NCBI GenBank assembly: GCA_027484575.1
Contig: JAIXSQ010000007.1
Span: forward strand, 744,001-808,000
DNA: 64,000 nt
From: Comamonadaceae bacterium
GTDB lineage: Bacteria > Pseudomonadota > Gammaproteobacteria > Burkholderiales > Burkholderiaceae_C
Direction: 5' to 3'
Shown here: positions 20,843 to 29,561 of the stretch, piece after piece
Position numbering within the stretch: the stretch's first letter is position 1
Layout of the letters: each line of letters starts with the position of its first letter
Made by a program: the position numbers and the translations under genes
Notes under the pieces: model-generated
What the model saw: the letters and a program-made list of their open reading frames with translations, nothing else
What the model was told of the DNA's origin: nothing
Database searches by the model: none

Positions 20843-21519
20843 CGCCCGCGCACGACAGACCGCCCCTGCATGCCTGGCCCGCCCGCGCCGCCGTGGGCCG
20901 GGCGGTGGCCAAGTCCAAGGTGCTGGCGCATGTGCGCACCGGTGCGGCGGTTCGGCAGGCCTTCACCAGCCAGCTGGGGCAGATCGTCTGGTCGCACAAG
21001 CTCGCGCCCGAGACGGTGCAGCTGCCCGCCACCGCCCACGTGCCCGAGATCGAGGTCTTCCAGCTGGAGCTGAAGACGCCGACACTCGACGCCGAGGTGC
21101 TGCGCTGCATCGACCGGGCCATCCCGTTCCCGACTTTGTTCGAGCTGCACCACGGCACGCGGGTGCAGGCGGTCGCGGCCTGGAAGCGGCCCAGCGCCGC
21201 CGTGGCCGGCGCCTGGGTGTGCAGCGAGCACCATGCCGGCCCATGGTGCGATGCCGACACCGTGCGCCGCCCACTACCGCTCGCGCTGGACCTCGCCAGC
21301 CTCTATGAGCAGCTGCTACGCACCCTGCTGCCCTTGCCGGCACGGCTGCACGAGCCGCTCGAGGACCAGCTGGAGCGCATCGCGCAATGGCGCAGCGCCG
21401 ACGCGGCCGAACGGCAGCTAGCCAGCCGCCTGGCGCGCGAACGACAGTTCAACCGCAAGGTCGAGATCAACGCCCAACTGCGCAGCGCCCGCGCGCTGCG
21501 CGACACCCTGGCGCACTGA
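20839..21519 (+). CDS. DUF4391 domain protein
   Basis: A 226-residue protein whose ATG overlaps the preceding stop (ATGA). The centre matches DUF4391: IVWSHKLAPETVQL, EIEVFQLELKT, VLRCIDRAIPFPTLFEL, then an Arg/Glu-rich helical tail (QLERIAQWRSADAAER to the end) likely to be a coiled coil. DUF4391 genes are found beside helicase-methylase-restriction genes. The molecular role is not known to me. The IDRAIP segment and positioning suggest an accessory subunit binding the helicase or methylase. No catalytic motif is apparent. Confidence 0.83.
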   Translation: MTPAHDRPPLHAWPARAAVGRAVAKSKVLAHVRTGAAVRQAFTSQLGQIVWSHKLAPETVQLPATAHVPEIEVFQLELKTPTLDAEVLRCIDRAIPFPTLFELHHGTRVQAVAAWKRPSAAVAGAWVCSEHHAGPWCDADTVRRPLPLALDLASLYEQLLRTLLPLPARLHEPLEDQLERIAQWRSADAAERQLASRLARERQFNRKVEINAQLRSARALRDTLAH

Positions 21520-21537
21520 GACGCCACGACGCCCCCC

Positions 21538-23403
21538 ATGGACAAACTGAAACTCCACAGTCCCGACCTGACCCAGGCCCACATCGCGCAGCTGCGCCAG
21601 CTGTTCCCCCATTGCGTCACCGAAGCCCACGATGCGCAGGGCCGCGTGCGGCTGGCGGTGGACTTCGACCAACTGCGCCAGGAGCTCTCTCCCGTGCTGG
21701 TCGAGGGCCCGCAGGAGCGCTACCAGCTGAACTGGCCCGGCAAGCGCGAGGCACTGCTGCTGGCCAACGCGCCGATTGCCAAGACGCTGCGGCCCGACCG
21801 CGAGGAGAGTGTGGACTTCGACACCACCCGCAATTTGTTCATCGAGGGCGACAACCTGGAGGCGCTGAAGCTGCTGCAGGAGACGTATCTGAACCAGGTG
21901 AAGATGATCTACATCGACCCGCCGTACAACACCGGGCGCGACTTCATCTACGACGACGACTATGCCGAGGACGCCGAGAGCTACCTGGCCCGGTCCAACC
22001 AGGAGACGGCGACCGGCGAGAAGCTGGTCGCCAACACCGAGGCGAACGGCCGCATCCACTCGGACTGGCTGTCGATGCTGTACCCGCGCCTGAAGCTCGC
22101 CCGCAATCTGCTGCGCGAGGACGGCGTGATCTTCATCTCCATCGACGACAACGAGGTCGACAACCTGCGCAAGATCTGCACGGAGATCTTCGGGGACGAG
22201 AACTTCGTGGCGCAGATCATCTGGCAGAAGGTTTACTCACCGAAGAACTCCGCCGACTGGTTCTCTGAAGATCATGACTATGTGCTCGTGTACGCCAGGG
22301 ACAAGAGCACTTGGCGTCCCAACAGGCTTCCCCGGACAGCTGAGATGGAGGCTCGCTACAAGAATCCAGACAACGATCCACGCGGCCCTTGGAAACCTGT
22401 AGATATGTCGGCGCGGAACAGGTACGACGCCGGGATCTATCCCGTCACTTCTCCATCTGGCAGAAAGATTGCTGGCCCTCCCACTGGCCGTTACTGGGGC
22501 ATCGACAAGAGGAAGTTCGAGGAACTGAATAAGGACAACCGGATCTGGTGGGGGGCCGATGGGAACAATGCTCCGGCCATTAAGCGCTTTCTTTCTGAAG
22601 TAGCCGATGGCCGCACACCACAGACACTGTGGTTCTACGATGAAGTCGGGCATACCCAAGACGCGAAGAAGACGCTACTTAAGTTTGTCCCGTTCAAGTA
22701 CACCGAGAACGTCTTGAACTCCGTCAAACCCGTCGAGTTGCTTCAGCGCATCCTGCAACTCTCCGCACCGGCCGATGAAGAGTGCGTGGTGCTCGACTTC
22801 TTCAGCGGCTCTGCCAGTACCGCCCATGCCGTGCTGAAGCAGAACGCCGAAGACGGCGGCCGCCGCCGCTTCATCGGCGTGCAGCTCGCGGAAGCACTGC
22901 CGCAACCCGAGCCCGGACTGCGGACGATCTTCGACATGGGCCTGACCCGGGTGCGCAATGTCGCCAAAGAACTGGGCGGGAGCACACCGGAGCAGGATCG
23001 CGGATTCCGCGTCCTGCGCATCGACACCTCCAACATGACCGACGTCTTCTACACCCCAGACGCGGTCACGCAGGAGCAGCTGTTCGACCAGGTCGACAAC
23101 ATCCGCCCCGACCGCACGCCCGATGACCTGCTGTTCCAGGTCCTGTTGGACTGGGGCGTGGACCTGGGCCTGCCCATCGCGCGCGAGACCGTCGCCGGCA
23201 AGACCGTTTTCTTCGTGGACCAGAACGCGCTGGCGGCCTGCTTCGACAGCGGCATCGACGACGCCTTCGTGCGCGAGCTGGCGCAGCGCCAGCCGCTGCG
23301 CGCGGTGTTCCGCGACACCGGCTTTGCGAGTGATAGCGCCCGCATCAACGCGCAGCAGCTGTTCGCGCGGCTGTCGCCCTCCACCGAGATGCGCACGCTC
23401 TGA
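21538..23403 (+). CDS. Type III-like site-specific DNA (adenine-N6) methyltransferase, Mod
   Basis: A 621-residue beta-class methyltransferase. Catalytic motif IV is DPPYNTG at residues 127-133, close to FIEGDNLEALKLL. Motif I is FFSGSASTAHAV around 421-432, binding S-adenosylmethionine. The segment between them (about 230-400) is the target recognition domain. It transfers methyl to adenine in a specific asymmetric site and, as in type III systems, should also guide the Res subunit encoded two genes later. Positions 22231-22740 are clearly poorer in GC than both flanks, as if the recognition domain had been exchanged. No Shine-Dalgarno is visible. The stop overlaps the next ATG. Confidence 0.93.
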   Translation: MDKLKLHSPDLTQAHIAQLRQLFPHCVTEAHDAQGRVRLAVDFDQLRQELSPVLVEGPQERYQLNWPGKREALLLANAPIAKTLRPDREESVDFDTTRNLFIEGDNLEALKLLQETYLNQVKMIYIDPPYNTGRDFIYDDDYAEDAESYLARSNQETATGEKLVANTEANGRIHSDWLSMLYPRLKLARNLLREDGVIFISIDDNEVDNLRKICTEIFGDENFVAQIIWQKVYSPKNSADWFSEDHDYVLVYARDKSTWRPNRLPRTAEMEARYKNPDNDPRGPWKPVDMSARNRYDAGIYPVTSPSGRKIAGPPTGRYWGIDKRKFEELNKDNRIWWGADGNNAPAIKRFLSEVADGRTPQTLWFYDEVGHTQDAKKTLLKFVPFKYTENVLNSVKPVELLQRILQLSAPADEECVVLDFFSGSASTAHAVLKQNAEDGGRRRFIGVQLAEALPQPEPGLRTIFDMGLTRVRNVAKELGGSTPEQDRGFRVLRIDTSNMTDVFYTPDAVTQEQLFDQVDNIRPDRTPDDLLFQVLLDWGVDLGLPIARETVAGKTVFFVDQNALAACFDSGIDDAFVRELAQRQPLRAVFRDTGFASDSARINAQQLFARLSPSTEMRTL

Positions 23404-25082
23404 TGGACGTCGCCCGGCTGCAAGCCCTGCTCACCGACCTGCTGGCCCGCTGGGAAAGCGAGGTCGTCGAGTTCAAGCGCGCGGGCGACGGCTACGCCAC
23501 CGGCGACATCGGCAAGTACGTTTCGGCACTGGCCAACGAAGCCAATCTGCGCCAGCAGGACCGTGCCTGGCTGGTGTTCGGCATCGACGACCGCAGCCGG
23601 CAGGTGGTGGGCACCGACTACCGGCCCGAGCCGCAGCGGCTGCAGTCGCTGAAGATGCAGATCGCCGACGGCACCGAGCCGGCGATCACGCTGCGCGACA
23701 TTCATGTGCTGCAGCACCCGCAAGGCCGCGTGCTCCTGCTGGACGTGCCGGCTGCCCCGCAGGGCATGCCCATCGCCTGGCAGGGGCACTACTACGCCCG
23801 CGCCGGCGAGAGCCTGGTGCCTCTGGGTCTGGACAAGCTCGATGCCCTGCGCCGCCAGTCCGCTGCGCACGACTGGACCGCCCAGCAGGTGCCCGGCGCC
23901 AGCCTCTCTGATGTCGAGCCGCAGGCCCTGGCGCAGGCGCGTGCCTTGTACGCACGCAAGCACGCCAACCGGTTCAGCCCCGACGAGGTGGCCGCCTGGC
24001 CCGACGCACTGTTTCTCGACCGCGCCCGGCTCACGCAGGGTGGCGCGGTCACCCGCGCGGCGCTGCTGCTGCTCGGGCGGTCCGAAGCGGCGCACCGCCT
24101 GTCGCCCCACCCTGCGCAGCTGACCTGGAAGCTGGAAGGCCCCGAACGGGCCTACGAGCATTTCGCCCCGCCCTTCCTGCTGGCCACCACGCGCCTCTAC
24201 CAGAAGGTGCGCAACGTGCAGTTGCGGCTGCTGCCCGACGACCAACTTGTGCCCGTCGAAGTCGCCAAGTACGACCAGCGGCTGGTGCTGGAGGCGCTGC
24301 ACAACTGCATCGCGCACCAGGACTACGCCCGCAATGGCCGCGTGGTGGTGACCGAGTGGCCCGACCGCCTCGTTTTCGAGAACGAGGGCAGCTTCTACGA
24401 GGGGCAGCCGGCCGACTACGTGGATGGCACCCGGGTGCCCCGCCGCTACCGCAACCCGTTCCTGGCGCAGGCGATGGCCGAGCTGAACATGATCGACACG
24501 CTGGGCTACGGCATCCACCTGCTGCACGTGGGCCAAGCCAGGCGCTATTTCCCGATGCCCGATTACGACCTGGCCGAACCCAGCGCGGTGCGCCTCACCT
24601 TGCACGGTGCCATCGTCGATCCAGCCTACAGCCGGCTGCTGATGCAGCAGACCGATCTGCCGCTCGCCGACATCCTGGCGCTGGACCGGGTGCAGAAGCA
24701 GCTGCCCATCGACGACGAGCTGCTGCGGCGCCTGCGGCTGGCCGGCCTGGTCGAGGGCCGCCGCCCGCACCTGCATGTGTCGGCGCGGGTGGCGCAGGCC
24801 ACGGGCGGGCAGGCCGACTACATCCGCACCCGGGCGCAGGACGACGCCTTCTACGCCCGGCTGATCACCGACTACCTGGCGCGCTTCGGCAGCGCACCGC
24901 GCTCGGAGATCGACAAGCTGCTGTGGCCCAAGCTGCCCGACGGCATGTCGCCGGCGCAGAAGCACAACAAGGTGGGCAACCTGCTGAGCAACCTGCGGCG
25001 CGCCGGTCGCATCCGCAATGCCGGCGCCCGCAAGGTGCCGCGCTGGGTGCTGGTGGCCGGCGTGCAGGATAACGACGGATAA
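23403..25082 (+). CDS. AlbA_2 (Schlafen-like) and GHKL-type ATP-binding protein
   Basis: A 559-residue protein translationally coupled to the methylase (TGATG). The N-terminal AlbA_2 domain (about 10-130) starts with SEVVEFKRAGDG and has YVSALANEA and LVFGIDD, the divergent Schlafen/AlbA nucleic-acid-binding pattern. A GHKL-type ATPase domain follows: N-box EALHNCIAHQDY at 297-308, LVFENEG, then NPFLAQAMAELNMIDTLGYGI. The C-terminus looks like winged-helix segments. Such proteins bind DNA or RNA. Placement between Mod and Res suggests an added sensing or control subunit, which is inference. The other possibility is a self-contained regulator. Confidence 0.87.
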   Translation: MDVARLQALLTDLLARWESEVVEFKRAGDGYATGDIGKYVSALANEANLRQQDRAWLVFGIDDRSRQVVGTDYRPEPQRLQSLKMQIADGTEPAITLRDIHVLQHPQGRVLLLDVPAAPQGMPIAWQGHYYARAGESLVPLGLDKLDALRRQSAAHDWTAQQVPGASLSDVEPQALAQARALYARKHANRFSPDEVAAWPDALFLDRARLTQGGAVTRAALLLLGRSEAAHRLSPHPAQLTWKLEGPERAYEHFAPPFLLATTRLYQKVRNVQLRLLPDDQLVPVEVAKYDQRLVLEALHNCIAHQDYARNGRVVVTEWPDRLVFENEGSFYEGQPADYVDGTRVPRRYRNPFLAQAMAELNMIDTLGYGIHLLHVGQARRYFPMPDYDLAEPSAVRLTLHGAIVDPAYSRLLMQQTDLPLADILALDRVQKQLPIDDELLRRLRLAGLVEGRRPHLHVSARVAQATGGQADYIRTRAQDDAFYARLITDYLARFGSAPRSEIDKLLWPKLPDGMSPAQKHNKVGNLLSNLRRAGRIRNAGARKVPRWVLVAGVQDNDG

Positions 25083-25147
25083 ATGCCGGATAAAACGGGC
25101 TGGCGGCTCAGCCAAGCCATTGATTTACAAGCGTTTTTATTCATTCC

Positions 25148-28100
25148 ATGAAGCTCAGATTCAAGCAGCAGCGCTACCAGCTCGACGCCGTGGACGCGGT
25201 GGCCGATTGCTTCGGTGGCCAGCCGCACAGCGCCGGCCTGCGTTACCGGGTGGACCCGGGTCGCACCACGGACGCCGCCGGCCAGGCCCGCGCCGCGCTG
25301 GAGGTGCACGGCTTCAGCAATGCCGACTTGGCCCTCACGCCCGAGCAGCTGCTGCAGAACATCCACGCCGTGCAGCGCAGGCAGAACCTGCCGCTGTCGA
25401 CCGCGCTGGTGCGCAGCGACATCAGCCGGGTGAACCTGGACGTGGAGATGGAGACCGGCACGGGCAAGACCTACTGCTACATCCGCACCATGTTCGAGCT
25501 GAACGCCCGCTATGGCTGGAGCAAGTTCATCGTGGTGGTGCCCAGCATCGCGATCCGCGAGGGCGTGCACAAGTCGCTGGAGATCATGGGTGAGCACTTC
25601 CTGCAGGAGTTCGGCAAGCGCGCACGCTTCTTCATCTACAACTCGCGCCAGCTGCACAACCTGGAGAGCTTCTCGTCCGACGCAGGCATCAACGTCATGG
25701 TGATCAACGTCCAGGCGTTCGCGGCCACCGGCAAGGACGCACGTCGCATCTACGAGGAGCTGGATGATTTCCAGTCGCGCCGTCCGATCGACGTGATCAG
25801 CGCCAACCGACCGATCCTGATCCTGGACGAGCCGCAGAAGATGGAAGGCGCCAAGACGCTGGAGGCGCTGCAGCGCTTCAAGCCCCTGGCGGTGCTGCGC
25901 TACTCGGCCACCCACAAGACGCAGCACAACAAGATCTACAGGCTGGACGCCCTGGACGCCTACAACCAGAAGCTGGTCAAGAAGATCCGGGTGCGCGGCA
26001 TCACCGTGCGCAACCTCACCGGCACCACGGCCTACCTCTACCTCGATGCGATCGAAGTCTCGAAGGCAGCGCCGGTGGCGCGCGTCGAACTGGAAGTGCG
26101 CCAGGGCGGCGGCATCCGGCGGGTGCTGCGCAAGCTGGCGCGCAACGACAACCTGCAGGAATTGTCGGGCGGCCTCGAGCAGTACCGGGGCTTCGTCGTG
26201 GCCGACATCGACGCCCGCACGAACGAAGTGAGCTTCGCCAACGGCCATGTGCTGCAGGCCGGCGAAGCCACCGGCGACGTGACCGAAGCCACGCTGCGGC
26301 GCATCCAGATTCGCGAGACCATCCAGGCCCATTTCGAGAAGGAACGCGCGCTGTTCGACCGCGGCATCAAGGTGCTGTCGCTGTTCTTCATCGACAGCGT
26401 GGCCCGCTACCGCAGCTACGAGGGCGGCAACGAACAGCCCGGGGAGTACGCGCGCATGTTCGAGGAGGAGTACGACCGCGCGGTCAACGAGGTGCTGACC
26501 CTGGAGGACACGCCCTACAACCGCTGGCTGCGTGGCATCCAGGCCGCCCGCACGCACAACGGCTACTTCTCGGTCGACAAGCGCTCGGGCCGGCTGGTGG
26601 ATCCGGAAACCGGCAAGCGCTCGAGCGAGGCCGACGACGTGGATGCCTACGACCTGATCCTGCGCAACAAGGAGGCGCTGCTGTCGTTCGCCGAACCCAC
26701 GCGCTTCATCTTTTCGCACTCGGCGCTTCGCGAAGGCTGGGACAACCCCAACGTGTTCGTCATCTGTACGCTCAAGCACAGCGACAACACCGTCAGCCGG
26801 CGGCAGGAGGTAGGGCGTGGCCTGCGCCTGTGCGTGAACCAGCAGGGCGAGCGCATGGACGACCCGGCCACGGTGCACCTGGACAACGTGCTGACCGTGG
26901 TGGCGAACGAGAGCTACACGGACTTCGTCGCGGGCCTGCAGCGCGACATCAGCGAGAGCCTGTCGGACCGTCCGAAGCTGGCCAACGAGGCTTACTTCAC
27001 CGGCAAGCGGCTGGCCACGGATGCGGGCGACATCGAGGTCACGCCGCCAATGGCGCGGCAGATCCACCGCTGGCTGGTGAAGAACGACTACGTCGACGAC
27101 GGCGACCGGATCACGGACGCCTACCACGATGCGCGACGCGACGCTCAGCTGGTGCCGCTGCCGCCCGAGCTGGCCATGCACACGGCACAGATCCATGTGC
27201 TGATCGCCTCCGTCTTCAGCGAGAGCCAGTTGCCGCACACCGACGACGACCGTGCTGCCAAGACGAACCCGCTCAATGCCAACTTTGAGCGGCAGGAGTT
27301 CCGGGCCCTGTGGGACCGGATCAATCGAAAGGCGGCCTACACGGTGCAGTTCGACACGCCGGAGCTGGTGGGCAAATGCACCGCCGCGCTCGACCAGCAG
27401 CTGCGCGTGGCGCCGCTGCAGTACACGGTGGTGGCCGGCGAGCAGCAGGACACGACCACGCACGAGGCCCTGCAGCAGGGCGTCGCCTTTGCCGAGACGC
27501 AGCGACGCACCGACCTGCACCGTGCCTCGGTGCACTCGCAGGTGCGCTACGACCTGATCGGGCGCATCGCCACCGACACGCAGCTGACCCGCCGGACCGT
27601 TGCTGCCATCCTGGGCGGCATCAACAAGGCTGTCTTCGCGCAGTACCGCACCAACCCCGAAGACTTCCTGCAGAAGGCCGCCCGGCTGATCAAAGAGCAG
27701 AAGGCCACGGTGATCGTCGAACACATCGCCTACGACCTGACCGGCGAGCGCCACGACCTGAGCATCTTCACCCGCGAGAAGCCGCGCGAGGACTTCAGCA
27801 AGGCCGTCCCGGCCAAGCGCCATGTGTTCGATTACGTGTTCACCGACTCGGCAACCGAGCGCGACTTCGTGCGCGAACTGGACGTGAGCACCGAGGTGGT
27901 CGTGTACGCCAAGCTCCCCAAAGGTTTCTACATTCCGACGCCCGTGGGCAACTACAACCCCGACTGGGCGATCGCCTTCCAGGAGGGCAAGGTCAAGCAT
28001 GTGTATTTTGTGGCCGAGACCAAGGGATCGATGTCCAGCCTGGAGCTGCGTGCCATCGAGAAGAGCAAGATCGATTGCGCTCGGGTGTTCTTCTCGAAGA

Positions 28101-28174
28101 TCACCTCGGATCAGGTGCGGTATGACGTGGTCGAGACATACGCGCAGTTGCGCGATCTCGTGCTCTGCGCCTGA
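25148..28174 (+). CDS. Type III restriction enzyme Res subunit (helicase-nuclease)
   Basis: A 1008-residue SF2 translocase with nuclease. Walker A METGTGKT (Lys 107), DEPQ box from Asp 227, SAT in LRYSATHK, and motif VI in [14 protein letters not shown]. The C-terminal PD-(D/E)xK nuclease is intact: Asp 939 in YNPDWAIAF and E957-T-K959. It should cut DNA lacking the partner Mod mark after ATP-driven communication between sites. The 65-bp gap from the previous gene (25083-25147) is strikingly AT-rich for this genome and may hold a separate promoter or processing site. No Shine-Dalgarno is seen before ATG 25148. Confidence 0.94.
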   Translation: MKLRFKQQRYQLDAVDAVADCFGGQPHSAGLRYRVDPGRTTDAAGQARAALEVHGFSNADLALTPEQLLQNIHAVQRRQNLPLSTALVRSDISRVNLDVEMETGTGKTYCYIRTMFELNARYGWSKFIVVVPSIAIREGVHKSLEIMGEHFLQEFGKRARFFIYNSRQLHNLESFSSDAGINVMVINVQAFAATGKDARRIYEELDDFQSRRPIDVISANRPILILDEPQKMEGAKTLEALQRFKPLAVLRYSATHKTQHNKIYRLDALDAYNQKLVKKIRVRGITVRNLTGTTAYLYLDAIEVSKAAPVARVELEVRQGGGIRRVLRKLARNDNLQELSGGLEQYRGFVVADIDARTNEVSFANGHVLQAGEATGDVTEATLRRIQIRETIQAHFEKERALFDRGIKVLSLFFIDSVARYRSYEGGNEQPGEYARMFEEEYDRAVNEVLTLEDTPYNRWLRGIQAARTHNGYFSVDKRSGRLVDPETGKRSSEADDVDAYDLILRNKEALLSFAEPTRFIFSHSALREGWDNPNVFVICTLKHSDNTVSRRQEVGRGLRLCVNQQGERMDDPATVHLDNVLTVVANESYTDFVAGLQRDISESLSDRPKLANEAYFTGKRLATDAGDIEVTPPMARQIHRWLVKNDYVDDGDRITDAYHDARRDAQLVPLPPELAMHTAQIHVLIASVFSESQLPHTDDDRAAKTNPLNANFERQEFRALWDRINRKAAYTVQFDTPELVGKCTAALDQQLRVAPLQYTVVAGEQQDTTTHEALQQGVAFAETQRRTDLHRASVHSQVRYDLIGRIATDTQLTRRTVAAILGGINKAVFAQYRTNPEDFLQKAARLIKEQKATVIVEHIAYDLTGERHDLSIFTREKPREDFSKAVPAKRHVFDYVFTDSATERDFVRELDVSTEVVVYAKLPKGFYIPTPVGNYNPDWAIAFQEGKVKHVYFVAETKGSMSSLELRAIEKSKIDCARVFFSKITSDQVRYDVVETYAQLRDLVLCA

Positions 28175-28195
28175 CAACCATGGGACCATGAGGCC

Positions 28196-29551
28196 ATGCG
28201 ACTGACCTTCCTCGGGGGCGCCGGCACCGTCACCGGCTCGCGCTACCTGCTGGAGGCCGGCGGCCGGCGCGTGCTGGTCGACTGCGGCATGTTCCAGGGG
28301 CTCAAGCAACTGCGGCTGCGCAACTGGGACCGTTTCCCGGTCGAGCCGTCGACCATCGACGCCGTCGTGCTCACGCATGCCCACATCGACCACAGCGGCT
28401 ACCTGCCCGCGCTGGCGCGCAACGGCTTCCGCGGCTCGGTGTTCGCGACCCGTGGCACCTGCGAACTGGCCGGCCTGCTGCTGCCCGACGCGGGCCACCT
28501 GCAGGAAGAGGAGGCGCTGTACGCCAACCGGCACGGGATCTCGCGCCACCACCCGGCCCTGCCCCTGTACACCGAGGACGACGCGCGGCGCGTGCTCAGG
28601 CAGCTGCGGCCGGTGGACTTCCATGCCGAGTTCGAGCCGGTGCCCGGGGTGCACATGCGCTGCATCCCGGCCGGCCACATCCTGGGCGCGGCCAGCGTGC
28701 ACGTGCGCTGGGACGGCCGCACGCTGCTGTTCTCGGGCGACCTGGGGCGGCAGCAGGACCTGCTGATGCGACCGCCCGAGGTGCCGCCGGCGGCCGACCA
28801 CGTGCTGGTCGAGTCCACCTACGGCGACCGCCTGCATGCCGAGGAGGACCCCGCCACCGTGCTGGCCGAGGTGGTCAGCCGCACCGCCGCGCGCGGTGGT
28901 GTCGTGGTGGTGCCGGCCTTCGCGGTCGGCCGGGCCCAGGCGCTGCTGTGGCTGATCGCGCAGCTCAAGGCGCAGCGCCGCATGCCCGACGTGCCGGTGT
29001 TCCTCAACAGCCCCATGGCGGCCGACGTGACGGCGCTCTACACCCGGCACGCGGACGAGCACCGGCTCGATGCGGCGCAGTGCCGCGCGATGGCGCACGC
29101 GGCCACCATCGTCAACACGGTGGAGGAGTCCGAGCGCCTGAACCAGCTGCGCATGCCGGCGGTGATCGTCTCGGCCAGCGGCATGGCCACCGGCGGCCGC
29201 GTGGTGCACCACCTCAAGGCCTACGCGCCCGACCGCCGCAACACCATCCTGCTGGCCGGCTACCAGGCGGCCGGCACCCGCGGGGCCACGCTGGCCAGCG
29301 GCGCGCGCGAGGTCAAGATCCACGGCGAGTACGTCAAGGTGCGCGCCGAGGTGGTGAGCCTGGGCTCGCTGTCGGCGCATGCCGACCGCCACGAGCTGCT
29401 GCACTGGCTGGGCCAGCTGCCCGCGCCGCCCAGGCAGGTGTGGGTGGTGCACGGCGAGCCCGAGGCGGCCGACCGCCTGCGGCTGGCCATCGAGGACACC
29501 CACCGCTGGCCGGCCCGCGTGCCCGAGCAGCTGCAGCAGGTGGACCTGTGA
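28196..29551 (+). CDS. MBL-fold beta-CASP RNA metallohydrolase (CPSF-like)
   Basis: A 451-residue RNA nuclease of the CPSF73/YSH1-like family. The metallo-beta-lactamase part has THAHIDHSGYLPAL (zinc ligands), GHILGAAS, and SGDLGRQ. The beta-CASP part has VESTYGDRLH, VVVPAFAVGRAQ, VIVSASGMATGGRVV and the late GSLSAHADRHELL with a ligand His. Bacterial members cut or exonucleolytically degrade RNA. It starts at ATG 28196, 21 bp after the island's last stop, and heads a three-gene unit with the next gene 10 bp away. Whether it belongs to the island or is chromosomal background is not settled. Confidence 0.92.
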   Translation: MRLTFLGGAGTVTGSRYLLEAGGRRVLVDCGMFQGLKQLRLRNWDRFPVEPSTIDAVVLTHAHIDHSGYLPALARNGFRGSVFATRGTCELAGLLLPDAGHLQEEEALYANRHGISRHHPALPLYTEDDARRVLRQLRPVDFHAEFEPVPGVHMRCIPAGHILGAASVHVRWDGRTLLFSGDLGRQQDLLMRPPEVPPAADHVLVESTYGDRLHAEEDPATVLAEVVSRTAARGGVVVVPAFAVGRAQALLWLIAQLKAQRRMPDVPVFLNSPMAADVTALYTRHADEHRLDAAQCRAMAHAATIVNTVEESERLNQLRMPAVIVSASGMATGGRVVHHLKAYAPDRRNTILLAGYQAAGTRGATLASGAREVKIHGEYVKVRAEVVSLGSLSAHADRHELLHWLGQLPAPPRQVWVVHGEPEAADRLRLAIEDTHRWPARVPEQLQQVDL

Positions 29552-29561
29552 GGATGCGCCG

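Noticed and set aside
25118..25130. An FNR-type box in the gap before res (TTGAT followed by TTAC)
   Set aside because: The right half reads AAGCG rather than ATCAA or GTCAA, so there is no dyad.
17448..28195. Prophage or integrative element carrying the defence island
   Set aside because: No integrase, transposase, tRNA border or flanking direct repeat could be found on either side.
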